Assembly: GCF_905397435.1 (NCBI RefSeq)
Contig: NZ_CAJPVI010000028.1
Coordinates: 57,074-121,073, forward strand
Reading direction: 5' to 3'
Length of the DNA: 64,000 nucleotides
Source of the DNA: Cupriavidus numazuensis
GTDB taxonomy: Bacteria > Pseudomonadota > Gammaproteobacteria > Burkholderiales > Burkholderiaceae
Part shown: positions 24,031 to 33,553 of the stretch, in pieces
Layout: each line of letters begins with the position of its first letter
How positions within the stretch are numbered: the first letter of the stretch is position 1
Made by a program: the position numbers and the translations under genes
The notes under the pieces: generated by a model
The model's input: only the letters and a program-made list of their open reading frames with translations
The model's database searches: none
What the model was told of the DNA's origin: nothing

Positions 24031-25854
24031 GTGCTTGAAAAGGACAGCTTTCCGCCGGTGGAGGTTGAATTGGTACATCAGCGGGCGGACGGGGCAATTG
24101 TCTTGCGAGCCACCACGCCCGAATGTCGCCGGTTCACGACGTTGATCGATATGCTTTCGTACCAGGTAGCAGTGCGACCAGATGCAGTGTTCTTGAAGGA
24201 AAGAAGTCCCGATGGTTGGCGCGAAGTGCGCTACGGAGATGCGGCGGCACTCGTGACCACCTTGGGTCACGCGCTAGCAATGCTCGGGCTCACAGCGGAG
24301 CGTCCTCTGTTCGTCCTCTCCGGCAACAGCATCAATCACGCGTTACTTTCCCTTGCGGCGATGTCGATTGGCGTCCCCGTCGCGCCAATCTCCACGGCTT
24401 ACTCCCAGTTCGATGACCTCTCGCGACTGTGTACGATTCTGGAGACGGTAACGCCTGGGTTGGTGTATGCGGACGATGGAGTTGCCTATCGGCGCGCGCT
24501 TGATGTCGCCGCGCAGTTTGGCTACTCGAGTTTTGTGTCCACTGGTGCAGCGGCAGGGGAATTGACGCTCGACGCTCTCATGTCGAAAGGACAGTCTGGA
24601 GTGGCGACCGCGATCCGGCAGGAAGTCGGGCCGCAGACGATCGCAAAGATTCTATTTACGTCGGGTTCAACAGGAAGTCCGAAGGGCGTTGCAGTAACCC
24701 AGGAAATGATGTGCTCAAACCAGGATGCGATGGCGCAAGTGTGGCCGTTGCTCGAGGACGAGCCACCAGTCATTGTCGACTGGCTACCGTGGAACCACAT
24801 TTTTGGTGGCTCGCTGGTTTTCAACTGCGTACTTCGCAATGGCGGGACCCTTGTCATTGATGATGGCAAGCCTTTGCCAGGTCCGATGCAACGGTCAGTT
24901 GAAGCACTGCGAAGCCATCCGCCGCACTTCTATCTGGGTGTTCCCAAGGCATTGAACGAGCTGGTACGCGAGTTCGAGCGTGACCCGTCGTTTGAGAAAG
25001 TCTTCTTCAGCCGTTTGAAGGCGATGTTCTCTGCGGGCGCAGCGCTTTCCGAACAAACTTGGCATGCTCTACGTGCGGCGTGCCTACGCGCCACGGGGCA
25101 AGAACTCCCCTTGTTCATTGGATGGGGGGCGACCGAGACCGCGCCGGTTGTCAGCATTACGCGGGTGGATTGCAACTGTCAGGACTCTATCGGTCTGCCT
25201 CTGCCTGGCGCAGAAATCCTGCTCGTTCCGAACCAGGACAAGCAGGAGTTGCGTGTCCGAGGACCGATGGTCATGCCCGGATACTGGCGTATGCCGGAGG
25301 CGACCAGTAAGGCCTTCGACTCTGACGGCTTTTACATCATTGGAGATGCTGGCTATCTCGATCCGGAATCATGGAGACGCGATGGCATCCGGTTCGACGG
25401 TCGGGTCGCCGAGAACTTCAAGTTGTCCAACGGTACTTGGGTCAATGCTGCGCAGGTGCGCCTGACCGTCCTTGCAATCACTGCGCCTCTGTTCGACGAG
25501 TGCGTGGTGACTGGTCATGACCGTGACGAGCTCGGGGTCCTTTTGTTCCCAAACCTGGCGGCTTGCCGAGATGCAACGGGAATGGAGCAAGCAACCTTGC
25601 GGGATTTGGTTGGACATGAAGTTCTGCATGCTGCAGTAACGCGTGCAATAGACACGCTCTGTGCCAATGCAGGCGCCTCCACGAGAGTGACGCGAGCCGT
25701 TGTGCTCGACTGCTCGCCTTCGGTCGAGGCCGGCGAGATGACGGATAAGGGATACCTCAACCAGCGGGCTGCCCTTAAGCGTCGCGCTAATGAGGTAGAG
25801 GCGCTGTACACAAATCCGCGCCCCTCCCACGTCATCGTTGGCAGTGCGCGGTAA
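24031..25854 (+). CDS. Feruloyl-CoA-synthetase-like acyl-CoA ligase
   Basis: A 607-residue adenylate-forming ligase of the feruloyl-CoA synthase type. The phosphate loop is FTSGSTGSPKG near residue 211, WGATETAP is the A5 motif, and a long insert precedes the C-terminal domain as in Fcs proteins. The C-terminal domain starts with FDGRVAENFKLSNGTW, where the usual hinge differs from classic ligases, again as in Fcs. GTG 24031 has GGAGA five bases upstream; an ATG at 23998 lies very near the predicted transcription start. It activates an aryl or aryl-alkenoic acid. Thiolase and beta-oxidation genes follow, so the CoA ester is likely shortened by beta-oxidation rather than by the Fcs/Ech retro-aldol route. 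Confidence 0.92.
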   Translation: MLEKDSFPPVEVELVHQRADGAIVLRATTPECRRFTTLIDMLSYQVAVRPDAVFLKERSPDGWREVRYGDAAALVTTLGHALAMLGLTAERPLFVLSGNSINHALLSLAAMSIGVPVAPISTAYSQFDDLSRLCTILETVTPGLVYADDGVAYRRALDVAAQFGYSSFVSTGAAAGELTLDALMSKGQSGVATAIRQEVGPQTIAKILFTSGSTGSPKGVAVTQEMMCSNQDAMAQVWPLLEDEPPVIVDWLPWNHIFGGSLVFNCVLRNGGTLVIDDGKPLPGPMQRSVEALRSHPPHFYLGVPKALNELVREFERDPSFEKVFFSRLKAMFSAGAALSEQTWHALRAACLRATGQELPLFIGWGATETAPVVSITRVDCNCQDSIGLPLPGAEILLVPNQDKQELRVRGPMVMPGYWRMPEATSKAFDSDGFYIIGDAGYLDPESWRRDGIRFDGRVAENFKLSNGTWVNAAQVRLTVLAITAPLFDECVVTGHDRDELGVLLFPNLAACRDATGMEQATLRDLVGHEVLHAAVTRAIDTLCANAGASTRVTRAVVLDCSPSVEAGEMTDKGYLNQRAALKRRANEVEALYTNPRPSHVIVGSAR

Positions 25855-25909
25855 GCCGCGGAGCGCAAATAATCCAAGTTATCTGAAACAGCATAAGAGG
25901 AACAAGACT

Positions 25910-27091
25910 ATGAAGGACGTATTCATTGTAAGTGGCGCCCGCACCGCCATCGGCACGTTCGGCGGCAGCCTCAAGGACTTGTCACCTACGAAACTCGGCG
26001 CAATCGTCGTTCGCGAAGCGGCACGGCGTGCTGGTGTCGAGCTCTCTGAGATTGACCACTCCGTCTTCGGCACCGTCATTCCCACCGAGGCAGCCGACCT
26101 GTTCCTCGGTAGAACCGTTGCCATCGAGGCGGGCGCTCCGGACAGTACGCTTGGGCTGACGCTCAATCGGTTGTGCGGCTCTGGCGCCCAAGCTATCGTG
26201 ACAGCCGCACAGCAAATTCAGCTAGGCGAGTCCAGTATCGCAGTTGCGGGCGGTGCGGAGTCTATGAGCCGAGCTCCGTACGCCGTCGAGGGAATGCGCT
26301 ACGGACAGCGCATGGGCGATGGCAAGCTGTATGACTGGCTGACCAATACGTTGTCCGACCCCTTTGGCCACGGTCACATGGGCTGCACAGCCGAAAACGT
26401 CGCCGAAAAGTTTGGCATCAGCCGCGAGCGCCAGGACACTTATGCGCTAGAGAGCCATAGCCGTGCTGCGCGCGCTATTGAAGCCGGACGCTTTTCCGAG
26501 CAAATCGTTCCAGTCGCTCTGAAGACGCGAAAAGGCGTGGAACTGTTCGTCACCGATGAGCACGTGCGTGCGGACACAAATTTGGAGGGCCTTGCAAAGC
26601 TGCGACCCGCGTTCCGGGAAGGCGGCACGGTAACCGCAGGAAACGCTTCTGGCATCAATGACGGTGCCGCGGCAGTGCTGCTGGCCAGCGGCGACGAGGT
26701 CGACCGAAGGAAGTTGACACCCATCGGACGGATTGTTTCGTGGGGTCTCGCCGGCGTGCCTCCCGAGATTATGGGCGTCGGCCCCGTACACGCTGTTCCC
26801 GTCGCGCTCGAGCGGGCCGGTCTCGCCATCGCCGACATCGATGTCATTGAGTCGAACGAAGCATTCGCTGCCCAGGCAATCTCCGTTATCGATGGGTTGG
26901 GGCTTGATACAACTAAGGTCAATCCAAACGGTGGAGCGATTGCTTTGGGCCATCCGTTGGGTGCAACCGGCGCAATCCTGACTGTCAAGGCACTGTACGA
27001 ACTCAAGCGTGTGGGTGGTCGCTATGGCCTTATCACCATGTGCATTGGCGGGGGCCAGGGTATCGCGCTGATCGTCGAACGTTTGAACTGA
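25910..27091 (+). CDS. Acetyl-CoA acetyltransferase (thiolase)
   Basis: A complete 393-residue thiolase. The nucleophilic cysteine is in LNRLCGSGAQ near residue 88. The catalytic His and second Cys are in GHPLGATG (about residue 348) and CIGGGQG (about residue 378). NEAFAAQ is present. The start at 25910 has AAGAGG before it. It ends seven bases before the dehydrogenase/hydratase fusion, so the two work together in beta-oxidation. It resembles the partial thiolase at the left edge only at the family level. Confidence 0.96.
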   Translation: MKDVFIVSGARTAIGTFGGSLKDLSPTKLGAIVVREAARRAGVELSEIDHSVFGTVIPTEAADLFLGRTVAIEAGAPDSTLGLTLNRLCGSGAQAIVTAAQQIQLGESSIAVAGGAESMSRAPYAVEGMRYGQRMGDGKLYDWLTNTLSDPFGHGHMGCTAENVAEKFGISRERQDTYALESHSRAARAIEAGRFSEQIVPVALKTRKGVELFVTDEHVRADTNLEGLAKLRPAFREGGTVTAGNASGINDGAAAVLLASGDEVDRRKLTPIGRIVSWGLAGVPPEIMGVGPVHAVPVALERAGLAIADIDVIESNEAFAAQAISVIDGLGLDTTKVNPNGGAIALGHPLGATGAILTVKALYELKRVGGRYGLITMCIGGGQGIALIVERLN

Positions 27092-27098
27092 TACGACC

Positions 27099-29420
27099 AT
27101 GCTGACAAAAACACGAACCAAGCTCTTGAAGGCCGCGGTCATCGGGGCAGGCAATATGGGTGCTGGCATCGCAGCCCATCTGGCAAATGCCGGCGTTCCG
27201 GTACTTCTTCTCGACATCGTGACAGACCCAAGCGCCAGAAATGCAGTAGCCGAACGGGCATTGCAGCGCCAGTTGGCCGGCGGTGGCTTCATGCGGCAAG
27301 AGCTCGCGGATCTCGTCACGGTGGGCAATCTCGAAGACCACCTGAAGAATATCGGTGACGCGGACTGGATTGTGGAAGCTGTTGTGGAGGATCCTGAAGT
27401 CAAGCGAGACCTCTACCGTCGCATTGACGAGGTGCGCAAGCCGGGCTCAGTCGTTTCCTCGAACACGTCCACCATTCCCCTTGCTCAGCTAACCGAATCG
27501 CTTCCTGCGAGCTTTGTCTCCGACTTTGCCATCACCCATTTCTTCAACCCGCCTCGGGCAATGAAGCTGATGGAACTGGTAGCGAGCAGTGACGCCAGGG
27601 AGGGACTGACTGCCGATATCGCCGACATCTGCGATCGCCTGCTGGGAAAGACGGTGATTGAGTGTCGCGATACCCCTGGCTTCATTGCCAACCGCATCGG
27701 AAACTTCTGGATGTCGGTCGCGACCCTTGAAGCGATGCGGTGCGGGCTGGGTGTCGAGGAGGCCGATGCGGTTATGAGTGCACCGTTCGGCATCCCTCGC
27801 ACCGGCATCTTCGGATTGTTTGACTACGTAGGAGTGAACCTTGTGCCGTTGGTGTGGGGAAGCTTCATGCGTACGCTTGATGCCCACGACGCGCACCGTC
27901 GCTATGACCTCACTGCTGACGCGTTTATCCATCGGATGCTGGAGCGTGGGCAAACCGGCCGCATTGCGGGCCAAGGGTTCTACCGCACACAGCTGGTTGA
28001 TGGCGTGCGATCACGCCAGGTGATTGACTTCGTCACTGGAAGCTACCGAGGGTTGAGAAACATCGACTTCGTTAGCCTAAGCGAGGCAAAGGGCGACCTG
28101 CGCAAACTATGCGAAGGGTCGGATACGGCCGCCAATTACGCATGGCGGGTATTGTCCGAACTGGTTTGCTATGCAAGCGAAGTTGGCCCGGAAATCGCGG
28201 CCGACGTCGGTGCAATCGATACTGCGATGCGGCTTGGCTACAACTGGCGATACGGACCATTCGAGCTCGCTGACCGAGTGGGGTTGTCATGGTTGACAAA
28301 GCGTCTCCTAGTGGAAGGCAGGGCAGTTCCTCGCTTGCTCGCAATGGCAACCGACCGTGGAGGCTTCTATCCGAGCGGTAAGCTGCTCAATACTAAAGGG
28401 ACACCCATCGCTCCCACTCGTGCCGAAGGTATCGGGGCACTGGCGGACCTCAAGACGTCGGCCTCACCAGTGTACGGCAACAAGGCAGCATCCCTGTGGG
28501 ACATCGGTGACGGCGTGCTTGCCTTTGAGGTGCATACCAAGATGAATGCCGGCAACCTTGAGATGCTTGATGTGCTTGAGGCAGTGCCGAGCGTGGTGAA
28601 GTCTGGATTCCGCTCGCTTGTCATCGGTAACGACCATCCACGAGCTTTCTCTGCCGGTGCGGACATCGGTCATTTTGTAGAGTTGATTCGGCGCCGAAAC
28701 TGGGCGGGGCTCGAGGCGTTCGTCGTACGAGGCCAGAATGCGCTTCGCGCCTTGCTGCATGGGCCATTTCCTGTCGTGGCAGCGCCATTTGGCTTAGCGC
28801 TGGGAGGAGGCTGTGAGATCCAACTGCATGCGAACTACGTTGTGGCGCATGCCGAGCTGAATGCCGGTTTGCCTGAACTACGCGTCGGGATTGTCCCCGG
28901 ATGGGGTGGGTGCACGCGACTGTTGGAGCGCTTCACAGAAGAGTACGCTGCGGACTCAATCCGGGCGGCAAAGCGGACATTGGAAGCCATTGTGGCAGCG
29001 GTGCCGTCGACGTCTGCAATGGACGCAGCTTCCATGGGGCTCCTATGCAAGCAGGACGCAATCTGCATGAACCGTGATCGGCTTATGATGGAAGCAAAGG
29101 AAAGAGCAGTCGTTGCCTCCGGTGAATACATCCCCGCGGCGAATGCCCGCATCCCAGTCGCTGGACGGCAAGCGGCAGGTAGCTTGCTCTCGGCCATTGA
29201 CGAGGCGGTTGAGGCTGGTCAGCAATCCGAACATGACGCACGCGTAGCGCGAGCGCTGGTTCGCATCGTTACCGGCGGGGATGTCACCCATGGGACGCTC
29301 CTTTCGGACCTGGACATCCTGGTGCTTGAGCGAGAAGCCATCCTCGCTCTGGGTGAGGCGCCGAACACCCTCGCACGGATGGAACATATGCTGAACACGG
29401 GAAAACCTCTCCTGAATTGA
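27099..29420 (+). CDS. 3-hydroxyacyl-CoA dehydrogenase / enoyl-CoA hydratase fusion (FadN-type order)
   Basis: A 773-residue bifunctional beta-oxidation enzyme with the dehydrogenase first and the hydratase last, as in FadN-type proteins and opposite to FadB/FadJ. VIGAGNMGAGIA near residue 14 binds NAD. The HFFNPPRAMKLMELV segment holds the catalytic His, and the C-terminal dehydrogenase domain reaches to about residue 400. The crotonase domain (about residues 450-650) keeps both catalytic glutamates (GGGCEIQ and GLPELRVGI), unlike the fusion at 12145. It converts enoyl-CoA to 3-oxoacyl-CoA, then the thiolase just upstream cleaves it. Confidence 0.95.
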   Translation: MLTKTRTKLLKAAVIGAGNMGAGIAAHLANAGVPVLLLDIVTDPSARNAVAERALQRQLAGGGFMRQELADLVTVGNLEDHLKNIGDADWIVEAVVEDPEVKRDLYRRIDEVRKPGSVVSSNTSTIPLAQLTESLPASFVSDFAITHFFNPPRAMKLMELVASSDAREGLTADIADICDRLLGKTVIECRDTPGFIANRIGNFWMSVATLEAMRCGLGVEEADAVMSAPFGIPRTGIFGLFDYVGVNLVPLVWGSFMRTLDAHDAHRRYDLTADAFIHRMLERGQTGRIAGQGFYRTQLVDGVRSRQVIDFVTGSYRGLRNIDFVSLSEAKGDLRKLCEGSDTAANYAWRVLSELVCYASEVGPEIAADVGAIDTAMRLGYNWRYGPFELADRVGLSWLTKRLLVEGRAVPRLLAMATDRGGFYPSGKLLNTKGTPIAPTRAEGIGALADLKTSASPVYGNKAASLWDIGDGVLAFEVHTKMNAGNLEMLDVLEAVPSVVKSGFRSLVIGNDHPRAFSAGADIGHFVELIRRRNWAGLEAFVVRGQNALRALLHGPFPVVAAPFGLALGGGCEIQLHANYVVAHAELNAGLPELRVGIVPGWGGCTRLLERFTEEYAADSIRAAKRTLEAIVAAVPSTSAMDAASMGLLCKQDAICMNRDRLMMEAKERAVVASGEYIPAANARIPVAGRQAAGSLLSAIDEAVEAGQQSEHDARVARALVRIVTGGDVTHGTLLSDLDILVLEREAILALGEAPNTLARMEHMLNTGKPLLN

Positions 29421-29492
29421 ATCCGAGAGTGGGGGGCGTGTTTGCCCCCAAGCCATGGAATGTCTTTTCGTCACTATTGTCGGAGTGTAAGT

Positions 29493-31235
29493 ATGCAGTA
29501 CAGACCCCCGATTCGGGATATTCGGTTCGTCATCGAGAAGGTCCTTAAGGCTCCCGAGATGTGGGCGGTCTGCCCTCCGCTCGCAGACCTCGACATGTCA
29601 CTGGCCGGACAGCTTATCGACGAAGCGGGAAAGTTTGCCACCGAGCTACTGGCCCCGACCAATGCTGCCGGCGATAGGGAAGGCTGCAGACTGGTCCAAG
29701 GCAATGTTCAGACGCCCACAGGCTTTGCAAGTGTCTATCGGGAGTTCGTCGCTTCGGGTTGGCCGACTCTAGGGTGTGCGCAGGAGCATGGTGGTCAGGG
29801 GCTACCTCAGTTGGTCCATACAGCTATTTACGAGATGCTCCTGTCGGCCAATCATGCGTGGTCGATGTACCCGGGGCTTCTTCAAGGAGCCTACGAGGTA
29901 ATTGCTGCGCATGGATCGGACGCCCTACGACAGCACTATCTGCCGCGATTGGTGAGCGGGGAATGGCTTGCCGCAATGGCATTGACGGAGCCTCAGGCCG
30001 GTAGCGACTTGGCGCAGGTCAAAACTAAAGCTCGGCCGCTGCCAGATGGCTCCTATGAGCTTGATGGTAGCAAGGTGTTCATCTCGGGGGGCGATCACGA
30101 TTTGACGGATAACATCGTGCATCTCGTCCTTTGCCGGGTGAATGGCGCGCCGGAGGGCATCAAAGGGCTTTCGCTAATGCTTGTTCCGAAGCTCCTGCCC
30201 GACGGCGGGCGGAACGGCATTTACTGCGAAGCGCTCGAAGAGAAGATGGGCATCCACGGTAGTGCAACATGCTCGATTCGCTACGAGGCAGCGAAAGGGT
30301 GGCTGATTGGCGAGCCTGATCAGGGCATGGCTGCTATGTTCATCATGATGAATTCGGCCAGACTGCACGTGGCAATGCAAGGCCTAGGCCACCTGGAGTA
30401 CGCACGGCAGACCGCCCTGCGATACGCGGCAGACCGTCGGCAAATGAACGCGCCAGGACGGCAATATAAAGCAGCTGGAGGCGACCCCATCGCATGCCAT
30501 CCGGCCATACGGCGCATGCTAATGACCATTCAGGCGCGCACAGATGCGGTACGCGTGCTGGCATACCAAACCGCGATGATTCTCGATGAGGCGCGCCACG
30601 GGCCGGTAAGTGTAAGGGAGGAGGCTGCGGCAAGGGTTGCAATCTTCACGCCCATCGTCAAGACGTTGCTGACCGAGTACGCATTTCAAGGAACAAGCGA
30701 CGCACTGCAGGTACTGGGCGGCTACGGCTATGTCCGGGAATACGGCATCGAACAGCATTTGCGTGACTCCCGCATTGCCATGATTTATGAAGGCACGAAC
30801 GAGATTCAGGCGATTGATTTGGTGCAGAGGAAGGTGCTGCGAGACGACGGAAGCGCGTTGAATGCGCTGCTGGAGTCGGTGCTAGAGGATGTGAAGGCCT
30901 GCCCTGAGGGCCTCGCCGGTATTGCATACGCGGTGAGACGGCAAGTGGCGAACGCCTACCTGGCGACCACGACAATAATCGTGCGCGCAAAAGCCGACGC
31001 CGAGTACCCCTACCGAGTCGCGGACGACTATCTCCGAGCCCTAGGCTACGTTCTGCTGAGCTGGGCATGGCTACGACTGGCACGTGCGGCCGGTGAGGAA
31101 GCTGACCTTACCTATGGTCGCGAGAAGATGGGAATGGTCGAGTTTGCATTGGACTGGCTCTTGCCGGACAGCGTCGCGCACTGGGAGCGCGTGATGAACG
31201 ACCAAGCCCGGTTGCCGGAGGCCCCCTTGGCGTAA
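29493..31235 (+). CDS. Acyl-CoA dehydrogenase of the long DmdC-like type
   Basis: A 580-residue FAD-dependent acyl-CoA dehydrogenase, longer than the usual 380 because of an N-terminal extension and a C-terminal helical domain. MALTEPQAGSDL near residue 170 contacts the flavin, and IAMIYEGTNEIQ near residue 435 carries the catalytic glutamate. The N-terminus (YRPPIRDIRFVIEKVL) is typical of the group that includes 3-methylmercaptopropionyl-CoA dehydrogenase and similar broad enzymes. It provides the first beta-oxidation step for the same pathway as the fusion and thiolase genes before it. ATG 29493 is chosen; the ribosome site (CGGAG) is weak. Confidence 0.93.
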   Translation: MQYRPPIRDIRFVIEKVLKAPEMWAVCPPLADLDMSLAGQLIDEAGKFATELLAPTNAAGDREGCRLVQGNVQTPTGFASVYREFVASGWPTLGCAQEHGGQGLPQLVHTAIYEMLLSANHAWSMYPGLLQGAYEVIAAHGSDALRQHYLPRLVSGEWLAAMALTEPQAGSDLAQVKTKARPLPDGSYELDGSKVFISGGDHDLTDNIVHLVLCRVNGAPEGIKGLSLMLVPKLLPDGGRNGIYCEALEEKMGIHGSATCSIRYEAAKGWLIGEPDQGMAAMFIMMNSARLHVAMQGLGHLEYARQTALRYAADRRQMNAPGRQYKAAGGDPIACHPAIRRMLMTIQARTDAVRVLAYQTAMILDEARHGPVSVREEAAARVAIFTPIVKTLLTEYAFQGTSDALQVLGGYGYVREYGIEQHLRDSRIAMIYEGTNEIQAIDLVQRKVLRDDGSALNALLESVLEDVKACPEGLAGIAYAVRRQVANAYLATTTIIVRAKADAEYPYRVADDYLRALGYVLLSWAWLRLARAAGEEADLTYGREKMGMVEFALDWLLPDSVAHWERVMNDQARLPEAPLA

Positions 31236-31303
31236 CGACGGGTGGCGTGGGGTGCCGGGAGTGTCAACGCAGTGATTCATAACAAGACGAAGGAGACAAT
31301 AAT

Positions 31304-32551
31304 ATGTTGAAGACGAAGAGGGTGAGCCCCAAAGCTTGCTTGACGAGCATGGCCATGTTGGCAGTACTCGGAACTGCGTCCGGGAAGGCTTTCGCGCAAG
31401 CCAACGCGTACAGCGGTGGCGCGGTCAAGATCGGGGTGCTTACGGACATGAATGGCATTTACTCAGACTCGGGCGGCCAGGGGTCCATCATTGCTGCGCG
31501 TATGGCAATCGAGGACCTTGGTGGCAAGGTGCAGGGGGTGCCCGTCCAGCTCGTCACCGCCGACCATCAGAACAAGGCTGACTTCGGAGCCACAAAGGCT
31601 CGGGAATGGTTTGACGTCGATGGCGTCGACATGGTGACCGACATCATCACCTCTTCAGTGGCGTTGGCCGTTGCGCGCGTGGCGGACCAGAAGAAGCGCA
31701 TCAATATTAACGTTGGCGCAGGCTCGACTCGACTGACAAACGAGGAGTGCTCGCCTTACACCGTGCACTACGCATATGACACCTATGCGCTTGCCAATGG
31801 GACGGCACGAACGGTGGTGAAGAACGGCGGAAAGACTTGGTACTTCCTCACGGCCGACTATGTATTCGGGACAGCTCTCGAGTCCGATGCTGCAGACGTT
31901 GTGCGTGCTAGCGGAGGCAAGGTCCTCGGTTCTGTGAAGCACCCACTGAATGCCTCGGATTTCAGCTCCTTTCTGGTGCAAGCGCAGGCATCCAAGGCTA
32001 ACGTCATTGGCTTGGCGAACGCCGGTACGGACATGATGAATGCCATCAAAGGCGCGCGCGAATTCAGGCTCGGAGCGTCGGGGCAAAAGCTGGCCGGACT
32101 GCTAGTCAACATCAATGACGTCCATCACATGGGCTTGGAAGCTGCCCAAGGTATGTTTCTCACCGAAGGTTTCTATTGGGACCGGAATGAGGAGAGCCGC
32201 CAGTTCAGCAAGCGCTTCTTTGCCAAGGCAAAAGCGATGCCGAACATGATTCATGCCGGCATATATTCGGCGGTCACGAACTACCTCAAGGCGGTCGAAT
32301 CAGCTGGAACCGACAACGCGGACGTGGTCATGAAGGCAATGAAGTCCAGAGAAATCAACGACTTCTACGCGACGCATGGCAAGATTCGACAGGATGGCCG
32401 GATGATTCATGACATGTATCTCGTCGAGGTCAAGAAGCCATCAGATTCGAAATACCCATGGGATTACTACTTCGTTCGCGAAACGATTCCGGCAGCCGTG
32501 GCTTTCAAGCCGCTGTCTGAGTCGAAGTGCTCCCTTGTTCAGAAGAGCTAA
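31304..32551 (+). CDS. HAAT-type ABC transporter substrate-binding protein, paralogue of 5354
   Basis: A 415-residue periplasmic receptor with a Sec signal peptide ending near KAFAQ (residue 30). GAAGGAGA precedes the ATG at 31304. The mature protein shares ADHQNK, AREWFD, GVDMVT and YDTYALA segments and the Cys-containing tail SKCSLV with the receptor at 5354. No permease or ATPase genes are adjacent. It may deliver its ligand to the importer at 6682-10144, so that one membrane complex serves two receptors. It is the last gene of the long plus-strand run. Confidence 0.95.
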   Translation: MLKTKRVSPKACLTSMAMLAVLGTASGKAFAQANAYSGGAVKIGVLTDMNGIYSDSGGQGSIIAARMAIEDLGGKVQGVPVQLVTADHQNKADFGATKAREWFDVDGVDMVTDIITSSVALAVARVADQKKRININVGAGSTRLTNEECSPYTVHYAYDTYALANGTARTVVKNGGKTWYFLTADYVFGTALESDAADVVRASGGKVLGSVKHPLNASDFSSFLVQAQASKANVIGLANAGTDMMNAIKGAREFRLGASGQKLAGLLVNINDVHHMGLEAAQGMFLTEGFYWDRNEESRQFSKRFFAKAKAMPNMIHAGIYSAVTNYLKAVESAGTDNADVVMKAMKSREINDFYATHGKIRQDGRMIHDMYLVEVKKPSDSKYPWDYYFVRETIPAAVAFKPLSESKCSLVQKS

Positions 32552-32563
32552 TGTTTGCAATAG

Positions 32564-32590
32564 TGGCGGGCCGTAGCCTATGGTCCGCCA
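32564..32590. terminator. Hairpin between convergent genes
   Basis: A 9-bp stem TGGCGGGCC/GGTCCGCCA (one G-T pair) with a nine-base loop stands between the receptor stop at 32551 and the MarR stop at 32614. Its position between convergent genes suggests a two-way terminator, although no long T-run follows on either side. Confidence 0.55.
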
Positions 32591-32613
32591 TATCAAGCCA
32601 GATTAGCCAACGC

Positions 32614-33111
32614 TCACGCGTCCCCGGCAAGTCGCCAGAGTTCGGCCAAGAGGGCGTCCGTACCGCTGTTCAATCGTGCGGCTACCCGCCTTTGATGTTC
32701 GGCGAACCGCGACTTCAAAGTCTCTAGGAGCGAGGCACCTTCTGCCGTCAGATAAATTTCCCGCGCCCGGCCATCGGTTGCGGAACGTACGCGTGTTGCG
32801 AGGCCACGCTTTTCGAGTTGGTCAATGACTGGAACGATGCGGGGGCGCTCAACACCAAGCGCCTCCGCTATCGTCGACTGAAGTGCGCCAGGATTGTCCG
32901 CAACGAGTGAAAGCACCGAGAACTGGGTTGGGCTAATCTGGTACTTTCCGATGGCGTCTTGAAGGTCGTCGAACACCGCCATTTGCGCCCGACGTATCGC
33001 GTAACCAATAGTGCCTCGGAGATAGGTCATGTCTAGGCTTTCGTCACCTATTTCCGAGAAGTCGCTTTCATAGTTGTCTGATCTTGCGGCTTTAGCCTTG
33101 GCATTGCGCAT
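32614..33111 (-). CDS. MarR-family transcriptional regulator
   Basis: A 165-residue winged-helix regulator on the minus strand. The MarR core runs from about residue 40: LRGTIGYAIRRAQ helix, then YQISPTQFSVLSLV, the recognition region LGVERPRIVPVIDQLEKRG and the wing with TDGRAREIYLT. A longer frame upstream exists, but ATG 33111 gives the normal length. MarR proteins in aromatic pathways (such as those governing feruloyl- or benzoyl-CoA genes) respond to CoA thioesters. Being at the end of the long catabolic run, it is the best candidate for its regulator, which is inference. Confidence 0.9.
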   Translation of the reverse strand: MRNAKAKAARSDNYESDFSEIGDESLDMTYLRGTIGYAIRRAQMAVFDDLQDAIGKYQISPTQFSVLSLVADNPGALQSTIAEALGVERPRIVPVIDQLEKRGLATRVRSATDGRAREIYLTAEGASLLETLKSRFAEHQRRVAARLNSGTDALLAELWRLAGDA

Positions 33112-33553
33112 GTGAAGGGTGTGTCGACGTTCTATGGGAATGGTAACACCGCAGGATGCGTGGCAGTGCGCTGGCGGCAAAGTCACATACTCCTGTCGCG
33201 AGAAGGCTAGTAACGAATTTCACCTGATTGTTCTCGCGCTATTTCTCGCGTCGGTAAATTAGCAGCCCGGGGACAGACCCGTTGGAGTCTCTCAGCCATC
33301 CCCATTGCACACCGCTACCAACTTTGTATCTCCGGATCCAGGGCACGGGGCCAAAGGCCAATTACGGCTTTGTTAGCAGATGTGACTACGCGGTCGCTCC
33401 TATTTCCGAATCTGACTGTGCTCGATGATCCCACGTGACCTATTCGATCCGCAGAGGGCCTCCAAGAGAAGCTTGCAAAAGCGAACTATAATTATAACAG
33501 TGAGGTGGCATTGGGCCGCACGGCAGGTCAACGGAAGTAGTTGCAGGAGGTTC
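33112..33553. other. Divergent intergenic region between MarR and HxlR genes
   Basis: About 440 bases separate the two divergent regulator genes. An AT-rich TATAATTATAAC at 33487-33498 may be the -10 region for the HxlR gene. A GGTAAC-containing segment near 33139 lies close to the MarR start. Nothing else is recognised. Confidence 0.45.

Noticed and set aside
24031..25854. Ferulate-to-vanillin (Fcs/Ech) pathway
   Set aside because: No Ech-type hydratase/aldolase or vanillin dehydrogenase follows; the neighbouring genes are those of beta-oxidation.
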